This document shows, piece by piece, positions 9,089-19,961 of a stretch of DNA of 64,000 nt. This DNA comes from Muricea muricata. Its lineage: Eukaryota; Cnidaria; Anthozoa; Malacalcyonacea; Plexauridae. Location: assembly GCA_963855995.1 (NCBI GenBank), contig OY979718.1, positions 25,720,282 to 25,784,281 of the forward strand, in the 5' to 3' direction. Below the pieces are notes generated by a model that was given only the letters and a program-made list of their open reading frames with translations, was not told the DNA's origin and searched no databases. Positions within the stretch are counted from its first letter, which is position 1. Each line of letters starts with the position of its first letter. The position numbers and the translations under genes were made by a program.

Positions 9089-12000
9089 GTTCGTCATTCA
9101 TTTGATTCAGCGGTTGTCCGCAACAGTGTAGGAAAATTCAATATGGCGCATTTAATGAGTGGAAAAAAGAATGTTTTCGCGATTAAAAATTTTTGTTAGA
9201 TTGCACCCCAAATTTTTCCCGAAACTATTCAAGCAGGTGTGAATTTTGTTTGCACATTGTGAGTCGTACTGTTCTTAATACATTGAAAGGATGAATGGCT
9301 TATTTGTCTTGTAAAGGAATCAATAATATAAATTTATTGGACATCGTATTTTGAATGGAACTTGTCACGGACCCACTGGTTTGAAAAAAGCATATAAGGG
9401 GCATAAAAATTACTTGTTTCAGAGGAAAAGATTACTCACATGCTGGCTACTGAGGATACTTTCTTCAACTGATTTAAACGTGGAAAAGGAAAATTAGATA
9501 GGCTTTATTAAGATACTTGTTCACTCCATTCACTTGATGTATCTCAAGTGCTTTAATATTTTATTATTAGTTTAGCTTGTATATGAACTTATTGGCCAGG
9601 TTTGACTTTCTTGTTGTTACATTATTTGCGTTGCTTCTAAAAAGAATTTTTAAAAATTTGTTTATTGCTATAATTAGGCCAGGTCAGCATATTGCATTTA
9701 TAAAGCTCAAGATCTGTCACTGTGTGGATGTATCAGTGTGTTATTTATATTGGATAATGTTTTGCTTATTTATTGATGAGTGAATATGAACAAACTAGAG
9801 TTGAATTGTTGCTGTCACTATTCAATAAATGAATAAATTGAGTTTATTATACCAAAATCTTCTTTTATGACTTTTTACATATACACATTGTGTTATGTTT
9901 TCATATTTGATACAAATTAGTTTCTACACCATTCTAATATTTTAATCCTGTTAGTATATCATCAAATACTTTTATGGTACCAAATGTGGAATCATTGCAG
10001 TGGTCACAATGCCCATTTGGGTAAATAACATCATATAAAGTATGTTTCTGCAACAGCAAATCTGGCAGCTACTCAAGGTGAGGGTAATTTAATGACACTG
10101 AAAAGGCCTGATTAGTGACACAAACAGTAGAACAAAAAAAAAATAACCACTTGAACAATGTTTGTTGCTTTAACATCAGTTTACTATGTTATTTTGCTGA
10201 CCACTTAGCTATCAAGTGATAAACTGATGATGTTTGGTCAGTAATTAGAGGAAAATGTGTACTCAAAATACATTTTGTTACTTCACCAAGTCTAATTCTA
10301 CACAGCTAAAGCTGTATGGAGATGGTCCTGGACATGGTGTCCTCTTGCAACTCTTACTCAAATATTGCTTATACATATTGGTTGCAAAACTAAAAGGTTA
10401 GTCAGATAAATCTCTGGCTACTGTGCACAAACATCATCTTGGAATAGAATTTCCTAAATAAATGTGACACACATGTACAGTAAAACAGAAAAATGGGGTG
10501 CATGCCCTTACCTCATCGGTTGTCGGACAGTGAAAAGGTGACAGCTTCTATCATTCCAAATATTGAAATAAAGTCATGTGCATTTGAGCAGAATTTATAG
10601 CTTGGACACTAAATCATTGACAAAAAGAATCTATTTTTGTTGTTAACAAAACTTACTCTAGTGATTTTTGCTTGATGAGGTAACTAATGATATTGGACAT
10701 AAGATTAATGACTTGTAAGTTTGGTAAATATCTTTCTTGTGTCAGTCAGTATATGTGTTGTTTGCCAATGTTTGGCAAACAACACATGTATTGACTGACA
10801 TGATTGGAAAATGCTTGTCAATTTGTTCTTAAATGTAGTTAAGCATTAGGGGCACATTAGAGCAAGATGTGGCAAATATTTTCTAAAACAGGTAACAATA
10901 ATTCATAATTAATATGACAACTTTAAGAAGGGCAGGTTTATTCTGCTTCGGGCTAATCAGTGAGAAATTCAGTTGTGACACCAAGAATGCATTTTTTTGC
11001 TGGAGCAGGAAGTGACATACTCTTATTTTATGAACTTGTAATCCATGATCAGTCAGTTATGTTAAATTGGGAAGGCAATTGGGCAAACTCAACTACAGTA
11101 CACTAAAACAACATACTTGCTTATTTGTCTACCTTGACACTATAATGAGTATGATATGCATGACCGTAGTCTGACAACAATTCCTTGTATTTTTAGTATA
11201 AACAAAAGACATGATTTTTTAATCAAAAGCACTTCATTACATGGCATTAAGTATTTTGAGTTGCACAAGGCATGTCACATTGCCCTGACACAAGGCTGTC
11301 AAAGCTGTACTTTGTAAGTATGTTGTTATAACTGCATTAAAAACTTTAGTTGTCACTACTTACTCAGTAAAAACATTAAAAAACAGTTAGTCAAGAGGTA
11401 TAAACATTGTATTTATGCAATCAGTAGACATAATTACACCTAAACCTTGGATTTTTACATTTACCATGAACTATGCAATATACTCAGTAAAAATTATTCT
11501 AATTCTAAACAAAAGCAAGAAGATTTTATGATTTTCTAAATCACAATAACAGTTTATTCCCCTGGAAATATTTAGCAACTAGATAAAACAAAAAAGAAAA
11601 TATAAAATCCTAATCTCACTATGAAAAAGTACAGCGTCGTCTAGTAACATATGTTAACATGTATACATTCTTTTGAATGAACAGATGCTAGTATTGTTTA
11701 CAAATATTAATATAAATATAGCCAGCTCAAGGAGATAAACAACTCCCGATCATCCTATAAAGTACTGAAAATAGATCACTAACTATTTTGTAGTCATTTC
11801 GCTTGTCTGGTCGATAATTCCACCTTTTTCCTCGTCCTTTGTAACGCCAGCATGTTGTAATCTTTAAAGGTCCATTTAACAACACTCGCGTGCGGCGCTC
11901 TTATTTCAAAGCGCTTTGTCGCCGTTTAAATGCCAAATCCGAAAAAATAAAAACATACGTTTTTAGATAAAAGCCACAGGCTTGTTACCATGAAAAAATT

Positions 12001-12322
12001 CTGTGCGAATTGATTAAAATACAAAAGTTATTTGAAGCTAAATTTCGGCAATTTTCATGTTATCTACTCCGACGCGCGATTCTCAAGATATAGTCCTCAA
12101 AGAATGCTCAACCGCTGCAAAACAATACGCGTAACTATGGCAACCTTGGTATCATTTTGATCCACTCGTCTCACTCTGTTGATCACAATTGTTTATATTT
12201 ATCTAAAGATAACCTGCAGTGCCCCGCAACGGTATTAAAATGACGCATTTTTTAAGAAATAATTTAGGCACCATTCTTCCTAAAAATACGCGCGCCATCA
12301 AGAAAAAATTGTTACGCTCGAG
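9089..12322. other. Interior of the insertion, no gene recognised
   Basis: AT-rich unique sequence. The longest open frame is 68 codons (9577-9783, plus strand), with a hydrophobic product resembling no family I know. Two AATAAA hexamers (9824-9829, 9832-9837) lie just after it. A near-perfect hairpin is at 10740-10800. About 11880-12340 is richer in CpG than the rest. I see no transposase motif or RNA gene. Confidence 0.6.
10740..10800. repeat. 29-bp inverted repeat with 3-nt loop
   Basis: Arms 10740-10768 and 10772-10800 (core TGTGTTGTTTGCCA / TGGCAAACAACACA) are complementary at all but two positions, and both exceptions are G-U wobbles if the plus strand is transcribed. Resembles a hairpin-RNA precursor or a small palindromic insertion. 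Transcription is not shown. Confidence 0.8.
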
Positions 12323-12355
12323 TTGGCCGAATTCGCTACATTTTATGCCAAGCGT
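12323..12355 (-). repeat. Right terminal inverted repeat
   Basis: Inverted counterpart of 9056-9088, ending CATTTTATGCCAAGCGT. Confidence 0.85.
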
Positions 12356-12360
12356 GAAAC
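12356..12360. repeat. Target-site duplication GAAAC, right
   Basis: Second copy of the 5-bp target; satellite P spacer resumes at once with AAATAGTTTCTC. Confidence 0.85.
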
Positions 12361-12685
12361 AAATAGTTTCTCAATTTCTGTAAGGATATTTGTTTGGGAT
12401 CTTTTAAAAAATTTTCATTTACTCTAAGTCATTTCCTGTTATCAAGAATATAACGTTGTCGAACTGCGCTTGGCTGGCCAAGGAACAGAAAAAAACTTCT
12501 AATTCCTAACGGCGGGGAATCGAACCTCCCTCCACCGCGTGACCACGATACTACTGCGGAAGCTGATGGTTGTTTGAGATCTTGTGAAAATTTTTCAGTT
12601 AAAGTAATTTATTTCCTGTTGTTAAGAATATAACCATCTGCAACTGTTCTTATATGGAAAAAGAAGAGCAACAAATTACCAATTT

Positions 12686-12757
12686 CTCCCCGGCGGGGAA
12701 TCGAACCCCGGTCTCCCGCGTGACTGGCGGGGATACTCACCACTATACTACCGAGGA
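12686..12757 (-). tRNA. tRNA-Asp(GTC) with A33
   Basis: Class A with T33 changed to A, so the anticodon loop is CAGTCAC. U33 makes the U-turn and is nearly invariant, so this copy is probably impaired in decoding. Rest consensus. Confidence 0.75.
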
Positions 12758-13263
12758 AACAGATGCTTGTTTGATCTCCCGCGTGACAGTCAGGGATACT
12801 GACAACTATACTTTCGAGGAAACAGATGGTTATTGGAGATCTTGTTAAATTTTTTCAGTGAAAGAAAGTGATTTCCTGTTTCTAGGAATATAATCATCTC
12901 CGACTGTTCTTATCTAAAGAAAGAACAGCAAAAAACAAATAGTTTTTCAATTTCTGTAAGGATATTTGTTTGGGATCTTTTAAAAAATTTTAATTTACTC
13001 TAAGTCATTTCATGTTGTCAAGAATATAACCTTGTCGAACTGCACTTGGGTGGCCAAGGAACAGCAAAAAAGCTTCTAATTTCTCCACGGCGGGGAATCG
13101 AACCTCCCTCCACCGCGTGACCACCATACTACTGCGGAAGCTGATGGTTGTTTGAGATCTTGTGAAAATTTTTCAGTTATAGTAATTTATTTTCTGTTGT
13201 TAAGAATATAACCATGTGCAACTGTTCTTATATGGCAAAAGAATAGCAACAAATTACCAATTT

Positions 13264-13335
13264 CTCCCCGGCGGGGAATCGAACCCCGGTCTCCCGCGTG
13301 ACAGGCGGGGATACTCACCACTATACTACCGAGGA
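13264..13335 (-). tRNA. tRNA-Asp(GTC), consensus copy
   Basis: Consensus over 72 nt. Belongs to the 577-bp unit missing from the second large-duplication copy. Confidence 0.92.
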
Positions 13336-13840
13336 AACAGATGCTTGTTTGATCTCCCGTGTGACAGTCGGGGATACTGACAACTATACTTTCGAGGAAA
13401 CAGATAATTATTGGAGATCTTGTTAAATTTTTTCAGTGAAAGAAAGTGATTTCCTTTTTCTAGGAATATAATCATCTCCGACTGTTCTTTTCTAAATAAA
13501 GAACAGCAAAAAACAAATAGTTTCTCAATTTCTGTAAGGATATTTGTTTGGGATCTTTTAAAAATTTTCATTTACTCTAAGTCATTTCCTGTTGTCAAGA
13601 ATATAACCTTGTCGAACTGCAGTTGGGTGGCCAAGGAACAGCAAAAAAGCTTCTGATTTTTCCACGGCGGGGAATCGAACCTCCCTCCACCGCGTGACCA
13701 CCATACTACTGCGGAAGCTGATGGTTGTTTGAGATCTTGTGAAAATTTTTCAGTTAAAGTAATTTATTTCCTGTTGTTAAGAATATAACCATCTACAACT
13801 GTTTTTATATGGCAAAAGAACAGCAACAAATTACCAATTT

Positions 13841-13912
13841 CTCCCCGGCGGGGAATCGAACCCCGGTGTCCCGCGTGACAGGCGAAGATACTCACCATTA
13901 TACTACCGAGGA
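13841..13912 (-). tRNA. tRNA-Asp(GTC), class A, diverged
   Basis: U27 and U28 (both wobble), one variable-region change and G15 to A in the A box. Anticodon still GTC; its paralogue at 28230 has changed anticodon. Confidence 0.74.
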
Positions 13913-14417
13913 AACAGATGCTTGTTTGATCTCCCGCGTGACAGTCGGGGATACTGACAACTATACTTTCGAGGAAACAGATGGTTATTGGAGATATTGT
14001 TAAATTTTTTCAGTGAAAGAAAGTGATTTCCTTTTTCTAGGAATATAATCATCTCCGACTGTTCTTTTCTAAATAAAGAACAGCAAAAAACAAATAGTTT
14101 CTCAATTTGTGTAAGGATATTTGTTTGGGATCTTTTAAAAATTTTCATTTACTCTAAGTCATTTCCTGTTGTCAAGAATATAACCTTGTCGAACTGCACT
14201 TGGGTGGCCAAGGAACAGCAAAAAAGCTTCTAATTTTTCCACGGCGGGGAATCGAACCTCCCTCCACCGCGTGACCACCATACTACTGCGGAAGCTGATG
14301 GTTGTTTGAGATCTTGTGAAAATTTTTCAGTTAAAGTAATTTATTTCCTGTTGTTAAGAATATAACCATCTGCAACTGTTCTTATATGGCAAAAGAACAG
14401 CAACAAATTACCAATTT

Positions 14418-14489
14418 CTCCCCGGCCGGGAATCGAACCCCGGTCTCCCGCGTGACAGGCGGGGATACTCACCACTATACTACCGAGGA
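14418..14489 (-). tRNA. tRNA-Asp(GTC), class A, G64 variant
   Basis: Only the G50-G64 T-stem mismatch. Confidence 0.82.
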
Positions 14490-14995
14490 AACAGATGCTT
14501 GTTTGATCTCCCGCGTGACAGGCGGGGATACTGACAACTATACTTTCGAGGAAACAGATAGTTATTTGAGATCTTGTTAAATTTTTTCAGTGAAAGAAAG
14601 TGATTTCCTGTTTCTAGGAATATAATCATCTCCGACTGTTCTTATCTAAAGAAAGAGCAGCAAGAAACAAATAGTTTCTCAATTTCTGTAAGGATATTTG
14701 TTTGGGATCTTTTAAAAAATTTTCATTTACTCTAAGTCATTTCCTGTTGTCAAGAATATAACCTTGTCGAACTGCACTTGGGTGGCCAAGGAACAGCAAA
14801 AAAGCTTCTAATTTCTCCACGGCGGGGAATCGAACCTCCCTCCACCGCGTGACCACCATACTACTGCGGAAGCTGATGGTTGTTTGAGATCTTGTGAAAA
14901 TTTTTCAGTTAAAGTAATTTATTTCCTGTTGTTAAGAATATAACCATCTGCAACTGTTTTTATATGGCAAAAGAACAGCAACAAATTACCAATTT

Positions 14996-15067
14996 CTTCC
15001 CGGTGGGGAATCGAACCCCGGTCTCCCGCGTGACAGGCGGGGATACTCACCACTATACTACCGAGGA
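14996..15067 (-). tRNA. tRNA-Asp(GTC), class A
   Basis: G71 to A (acceptor mismatch with C2) and G65 to A (T-stem mismatch with C49). Confidence 0.7.
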
Positions 15068-15191
15068 AACAGATGCTTGTTTGAATTCTTGTTGAAATTT
15101 TCCACTCAAAGTAATTCATTTCCTTTTGTTAAGAATATAACCATCTCCAAGTATTGTTATGTGGCCAAAAACTGCAACAAACTACGTATTT

Positions 15192-15263
15192 CTCGACGGC
15201 GGGGAATCGAACCCCGGTCTCCAGCGTGACAGGCGGGGATACTGACCACTATACTACCGAGAA
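15192..15263 (-). pseudogene. tRNA-Asp-like, class C
   Basis: GCTGG anticodon strand; altered 5' end (GAGAAAA on plus). Confidence 0.5.
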
Positions 15264-15704
15264 AACAGATGGTTATTGGAGATCTTGTTAAATTTTTTCA
15301 GTGAAAGAAAGTGATTTCCTGTTTCTAGGAATATAATCATCTCCGACTGTTCTTATCTAAAGAAAGAACCGCAAGAAACAAATAGTTTCTCAATTTCTGT
15401 AAGGATATTTGTTTGGGATCTTTTAAAAATTTTTCATTTACTCTAAGTCATTTCCTGTTATCAAGAATATAACGTTGTCGAACTGCGCTTGGCTGGCCAA
15501 GGATTAGAAAAAAACTTCTAATTCCTAACGGCGGGGAATCGAACCCCCCTCCACCGCGTGACCACGATACTACTGCGGAAGCTGATGGTTGTTTGAGATC
15601 TTGTGAATATTTTTCAGTTAAAGTAATTTATTTTCTGTTGTTAAGAATATAACCATCTGCAACTGTTCTTATATGGCAAAAGAATAGCAACAAATTACCA
15701 ATTT

Positions 15705-15776
15705 CTCCTCGGCGGGGAATCGAACCCCGGTCTCCCGCGTGACAGGCGGGGATACTCACCACTATACTACCGAGGA
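15705..15776 (-). tRNA. tRNA-Asp(GTC), fully Watson-Crick acceptor
   Basis: G69 to A turns the U4-G69 wobble into U4-A69, so all seven acceptor pairs are Watson-Crick. Otherwise consensus. Confidence 0.9.
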
Positions 15777-16282
15777 AACAGATGCTTGTTTGATCTCCCG
15801 CGTGACAGTCGGGGATACTGACAACTATACTTTCGAGGAAACAGATGGCTATTGGAGATCTTGTTAAATTTTTTCAGTGAAAGAAAGTGATTTCCTGTTT
15901 CTAGGAATATAATCATCTCCGACTGTTCTTATCTAAAGAAAGAAAAGCAAGAAACAAATAGTTTCTCAATTTCTGTAAGGATATTTGTTTGGGATCTTTT
16001 AAAAAATTTTCATTTACTCTAAGTCATTTCCTGTTGTCAAGAATATAGCCTTGTCGAACTGCACTTGGGTGGCCAAGGAACAGCAAAAAAGCTTCTAATT
16101 TCTCCACGGCGGGGAATCGAAACCCCGTCCACCGCGTGACCACCATACTACTGCGGAAGCTGATGGTTGTTTGAGATCTTGTGAAAATTTTTCAGTTAAA
16201 GTAATTTATTTCCTGTTGTTAAGAATATAACCATCTGCAACTGTTCTTATATGGCAAAAGAACAGCAACAAATTACCAATTT

Positions 16283-16354
16283 CTCCCCGGCCGGGAATCG
16301 AACCCCGGTCTCCCGCGTTACAGGCGGGGATACTCACCACTATACTACCGAGGA
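16283..16354 (-). tRNA. tRNA-Asp body with GTA (Tyr) anticodon
   Basis: Loop reads CTGTAAC in place of CTGTCAC: C36 to A makes the anticodon GTA. The body, including G73, remains Asp-type with the G64 variant. By anticodon a gene finder would call tRNA-Tyr, but eukaryotic tRNA-Tyr has a different body and normally an intron, so this is an anticodon mutant of tRNA-Asp. Confidence 0.82.
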
Positions 16355-16858
16355 AACAGATGCTTGTTTGATCTCCCGCGTGACAGGCGGGGATACTGAC
16401 AACTATACTTTCGAGGAAACAGATGGTTATTGGAGATCTTGTTGAATTTTTTCAGTGAAAGAAAGTGATTTCCTGTTTCTAGTAATATAATCATCTCCGA
16501 CTGTTCTTATCTAAAGAAAGAACAGCAAGAAACAAATAGTTTCTCAATTTCTGTAAGGATATTTGTTTGGGATTTTTTAAAAATTTTTCATTTACTCTAA
16601 GTCATTTCCTGTTATCAAGAATATAACGTTGTCGAACTGCGCTTGGCTGGCCAAGGAACAGAAAAAAACTTCTAATTCCTAACGGCGGGGAATCGAACCC
16701 CCCTCCACCGCCTGACCACGATACTACTGCGGAAGCTGATGGTTTTTTGAGATCTTGTGAATATTTTTGAGTTAAAGTAATTTATTTTCTGTTGTTAAGA
16801 ATATAACCATCTGCAACTGTTCTTATATGGCAAAAGAATAGCAACAAATTACCAATTT

Positions 16859-16930
16859 CTCCCCGGCGGGGAATCGAACCCCGGTCTCCCGCGTGACAGG
16901 CGGGGATACTCACCACTATACTACCGAGGA
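16859..16930 (-). tRNA. tRNA-Asp(GTC), consensus copy
   Basis: Consensus over 72 nt, with an H half 18 bp upstream. Confidence 0.92.
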
Positions 16931-17436
16931 AACAGATGCTTGTTTGATCTCCCGCGTGACAGTCGGGGATACTGACAACTATACTTTCGAGGAAACAGAT
17001 GGCTATTGGAGATCTTGTTAAATTTTTTCAGTGAAAGAAAGTGATTTCCTGTTTCTAGGAATATAATCATCTCCGACTGTTCTTATCTAAAGAAAGAAAA
17101 GCAAGAAACAAATAGTTTCTCAATTTCTGTAAGGATATTTGTTTGGGATCTTTTAAAAAATTTTCATTTACTCTAAGTCATTTCCTGTTGTCAAGAATAT
17201 AGCCTTGTCGAACTGCACTTGGGTGGCCAAGGAACAGCAAAAAAGCTTCTAATTTCTCCACGGCGGGGAATCGAAACCCCGTCCACCGCGTGACCACCAT
17301 ACTACTGCGGAAGCTGATGGTTGTTTGAGATCTTGTGAAAATTTTTCAGTTAAAGTAATTTATTTCCTGTTGTTAAGAATATAACCATCTGCAACTGTTC
17401 TTATATGGCAAAAGAACAGCAACAAATTACCAATTT

Positions 17437-17508
17437 CTCCCCGGCCGGGAATCGAACCCCGGTCTCCCGCGTTACAGGCGGGGATACTCACCACTATACT
17501 ACCGAGGA
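17437..17508 (-). tRNA. tRNA-Asp body with GTA (Tyr) anticodon
   Basis: Same C36 to A change and G64 background as 16283-16354, 1154 bp away. The adjacent H half has its own anticodon-loop change (CATTCAC). Confidence 0.82.
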
Positions 17509-18014
17509 AACAGATGCTTGTTTGATCTCCCGCGTGAATGGCGGGGATACTGACAACTATACTTTCGAGGAAACAGATGGTTATTGGAGATCTTGTTAAA
17601 TTTTTTCAGTGAAAGAAAGTGATTTCCTGTTTCTAGGAATATAATCATCTCCGACTGTTCTTATCTAAAGAAAGAACAGCAAGAAACAAATAGTTTCTTA
17701 ATTTCTGTAAGGATATTTGTTTGGGATCTTTTAAAAAATTTTCATTTACTCTAAGTCATTTCCTGTTGTCAAGAATATAACCTTGTCGAACTGCACTTGG
17801 GTGGCCAAGGAACAGCAAAAAAGCTTCTAATTTCTTCACGGCGGGGAATCGAACCTCCCTCCACCGCGTGACCACCATACTACTGCGGAAGCTGATGGTT
17901 GTTTGAGATCTTGTGAAAATTTTTCAGTTAAAGTAATTTATTTCCTGTTGTTAAGAATATAACCATCTGCAACTGTTTTTATATGGCAAAAGAACAGCAA
18001 CAAATTACCAATTT

Positions 18015-18086
18015 CTCCCCGGTGGGGAATCGAACCCCGGTCTCCCGCGTGACAGGCGGGGATACTCACCACTATACTACCGAGGA
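18015..18086 (-). tRNA. tRNA-Asp(GTC), class A
   Basis: G65 to A only (C49-A65 mismatch). Confidence 0.8.
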
Positions 18087-18210
18087 AACAGATGCTTGTT
18101 TGAATTCTTGTTGAAATTTTCCACTCAAAGTAATTCATTTCCTTTTGTTAAGAATATAACCATCTCCAAGTATTGTTATGTGGCCAAAAACTGCAAAAAA
18201 CTACGTATTT

Positions 18211-18282
18211 CTCGACGGCGGGGAATCGAACCCCGGTCTCCCAAGTGACAGGCGGGGATACTGACCACTATACTATCGAGGA
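18211..18282 (-). pseudogene. tRNA-Asp-like, class C
   Basis: TTGGG anticodon strand. Confidence 0.5.
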
Positions 18283-18405
18283 AACAGATGGTTATTTGGA
18301 ATCTTGTTGAAATTTTTTACTTAAAGTAATTCATTTCCTTTTGTTAAGAATATAACATCTCCAACTGTTCTTATGTGGCCAAAAACTGCAACAAACTACG
18401 TATTT

Positions 18406-18477
18406 CTCGACGGCGGGGAATCGATCCCCGGTCTCCAGCGTGACAGGCGGGGATACTGACCACTATACTACCGAGGA
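18406..18477 (-). pseudogene. tRNA-Asp-like, class C
   Basis: GCTGG anticodon strand; T54 to A. Confidence 0.48.
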
Positions 18478-18920
18478 AACAGATGGTTATTGGAGATCTT
18501 GTTAAATTTTTTCAGTGAAAGAAAGTGATTTCCTGTTTCTTGGAATATAATCATCTCCGATTGTTCTTATCTAAAGAAAGAAAAGCAAGAAACAAATAGT
18601 TTCTCAATTTCTGTAAGGATATTTGTTTGGGATCTTTTAAAAAATTTTCATTTACTCTAAGTCATTTCCTGTTGTCAAGAATATAACCTTGTCGAACTGC
18701 ACTTGGGTGGCCAAGGAACAGCAAAAAAGATTCTAATTTCTCCACGGCGGGGAATCGAAACCCCCTCCACCGCGTGACCACCATACTACTACGAAAGCTG
18801 ATGGCTGTTTGAGATCTTGTGAAAATTTTTCTGTTAAAGTAATTTATTTCCTGTTGTTAAGAATATAACCATCTGCAACTGTTCTTATATGGCAAAAGAA
18901 CAGCAACAAATTACCAATTT

Positions 18921-18992
18921 CTCCCCGGCCGGGAATCGAACCCCGGTCTCCGGCGTGACAGGCGGGGATACTCACCACTATACTACCGAGGA
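18921..18992 (-). tRNA. tRNA-Asp(GTC), class A, G64 variant
   Basis: G64 subfamily plus G41 to C, a second stem mismatch (anticodon stem). Confidence 0.75.
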
Positions 18993-19498
18993 AACAGATG
19001 CTTGTTTGATCTCCCGCGTGACAGGCGGGGATACTGACAACTATACTTTCGAGGAAACAGATGGTTATTGGAGATCTTGTTAAATTTTTTCAGTGAAAGA
19101 AAGTGATTTCCTGTTTCTAGGAATATAATCATGTCCGACTGTTCTTATCTAAAGAAAGAACAGCAAGAAAAAAATAGTTTCTCAATTTCTGTAAGGATAT
19201 TTTTTTGGGGTCTTTTAAAAAATTTTTATTTACTCTAAGTCATTTCCTGTTGTCAAGAATATAACCTTGTCGAACTGCACTTGGGTGGCCAAGGAACAGC
19301 AAAAAAGCTTCTAATTTCTCCACGGCGGGGAATCGAACCTCTCGCCACCGCGTGACCACCATACTACTGCGGAAGCTGATGGTTGTTTGAGATCTTGTGA
19401 AAATTTTTCAGTTAAAGTAATTTATTTCCTGTTGTTAAGAATATAACCATCTGCAACTGTTCTTATATGGAAAAAGAACAGCAACAAATTACCAATTT

Positions 19499-19570
19499 CT
19501 CCCCGGCGGGGAATCGAACCCCGGTCTCCCGCGTGACAGGCGGGGATACTCACCACTATACTACCGAGGA
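19499..19570 (-). tRNA. tRNA-Asp(GTC), consensus copy
   Basis: Consensus over 72 nt, T5 trailer. Marks the right end of the first copy of the ~7.7-kb duplication. Confidence 0.92.
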
Positions 19571-19694
19571 AACAGATGCTTGTTTGAATTCTTGTTGAAA
19601 TTTTCCACTCAAAGTAATTCATATCCTTTTGTTAAGAATATAACCATCTCCAAGTATTGTTATGTGGCCAAAAACTGCAACAAACTACGTATTT

Positions 19695-19766
19695 CTCGAC
19701 GGCGGGGAATCGAACCCCGGTCTCCCAAGTGACAGGCGAGGATACTGACCACTATACTATCGAGGA
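19695..19766 (-). pseudogene. tRNA-Asp-like, class C
   Basis: TTGGG anticodon strand and C28 to T. Confidence 0.48.
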
Positions 19767-19889
19767 AACAGATGGTTATTTGGAATCTTGTTGAAATTTT
19801 TTACTTAAAGTAATTCATTTCCTTTTGTTAAGAATATAACATCTCCAACTGTTTTTATGTGGCCAAAAACTGCAACAAACTGCGTATTT

Positions 19890-19961
19890 CTCGACGGCGG
19901 GGAATCGATCCCCGGTCTCCAGCGTGACAGGCGGGGATACTGACCACTATACTACCGAGGA
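19890..19961 (-). pseudogene. tRNA-Asp-like, class C
   Basis: GCTGG anticodon strand; T54 to A. Confidence 0.48.

Larger units (their letters stand above)
9056..12355. mobile_element. 3.3-kb DNA-transposon-like insertion, no transposase seen
   Basis: A 3300-bp AT-rich segment unrelated to the satellite, inserted inside a P spacer. It is bounded by inverted repeats starting ACGCTTGGCATAAAATG (17 of 17, then 29 of 33 matching) and flanked by a 5-bp duplication. The paralogous satellite copy near 27.3 kb continues exactly across the site without it. No long open frame is present in any frame, so it is either non-autonomous or decayed. Superfamily is not assignable by eye: a 5-bp duplication is usual for Transib-type elements, while the alternative 3-bp duplication with CAC ends would fit CACTA-like elements. 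Confidence 0.88.
12505..19373 (-). pseudogene. B and H tRNA fragments, 12.4-19.6 kb
   Basis: B copies start at 12505, 13083, 13660, 14237, 14815, 15524, 16102, 16678, 17256, 17834, 18740, 19318; those at 12505, 15524 and 16678 are the CCTAACGG form. H halves start at 12776, 13354, 13931, 14508, 15795, 16373, 16949, 17527, 19011. Confidence 0.8.
7962..19570. repeat. Large dispersed duplication, copy 1 (with insertion)
   Basis: Matches 26233-33959 at offset 18271 left of the insertion, 14966 just right of it, and 14389 beyond about 13.8 kb. The changes equal 3305 bp (element plus target duplication) and 577 bp (one satellite unit). Confidence 0.85.

Noticed and set aside
9056..12355. LTR retrotransposon or captured host gene
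   Set aside because: Ends are inverted, not direct repeats. No gag/pol-like frame and no spliced gene structure could be recognised.
16283..16354. Genuine tRNA-Tyr gene
   Set aside because: Only the anticodon matches Tyr. The body is the Asp consensus and there is no intron, so it is annotated as an anticodon variant.
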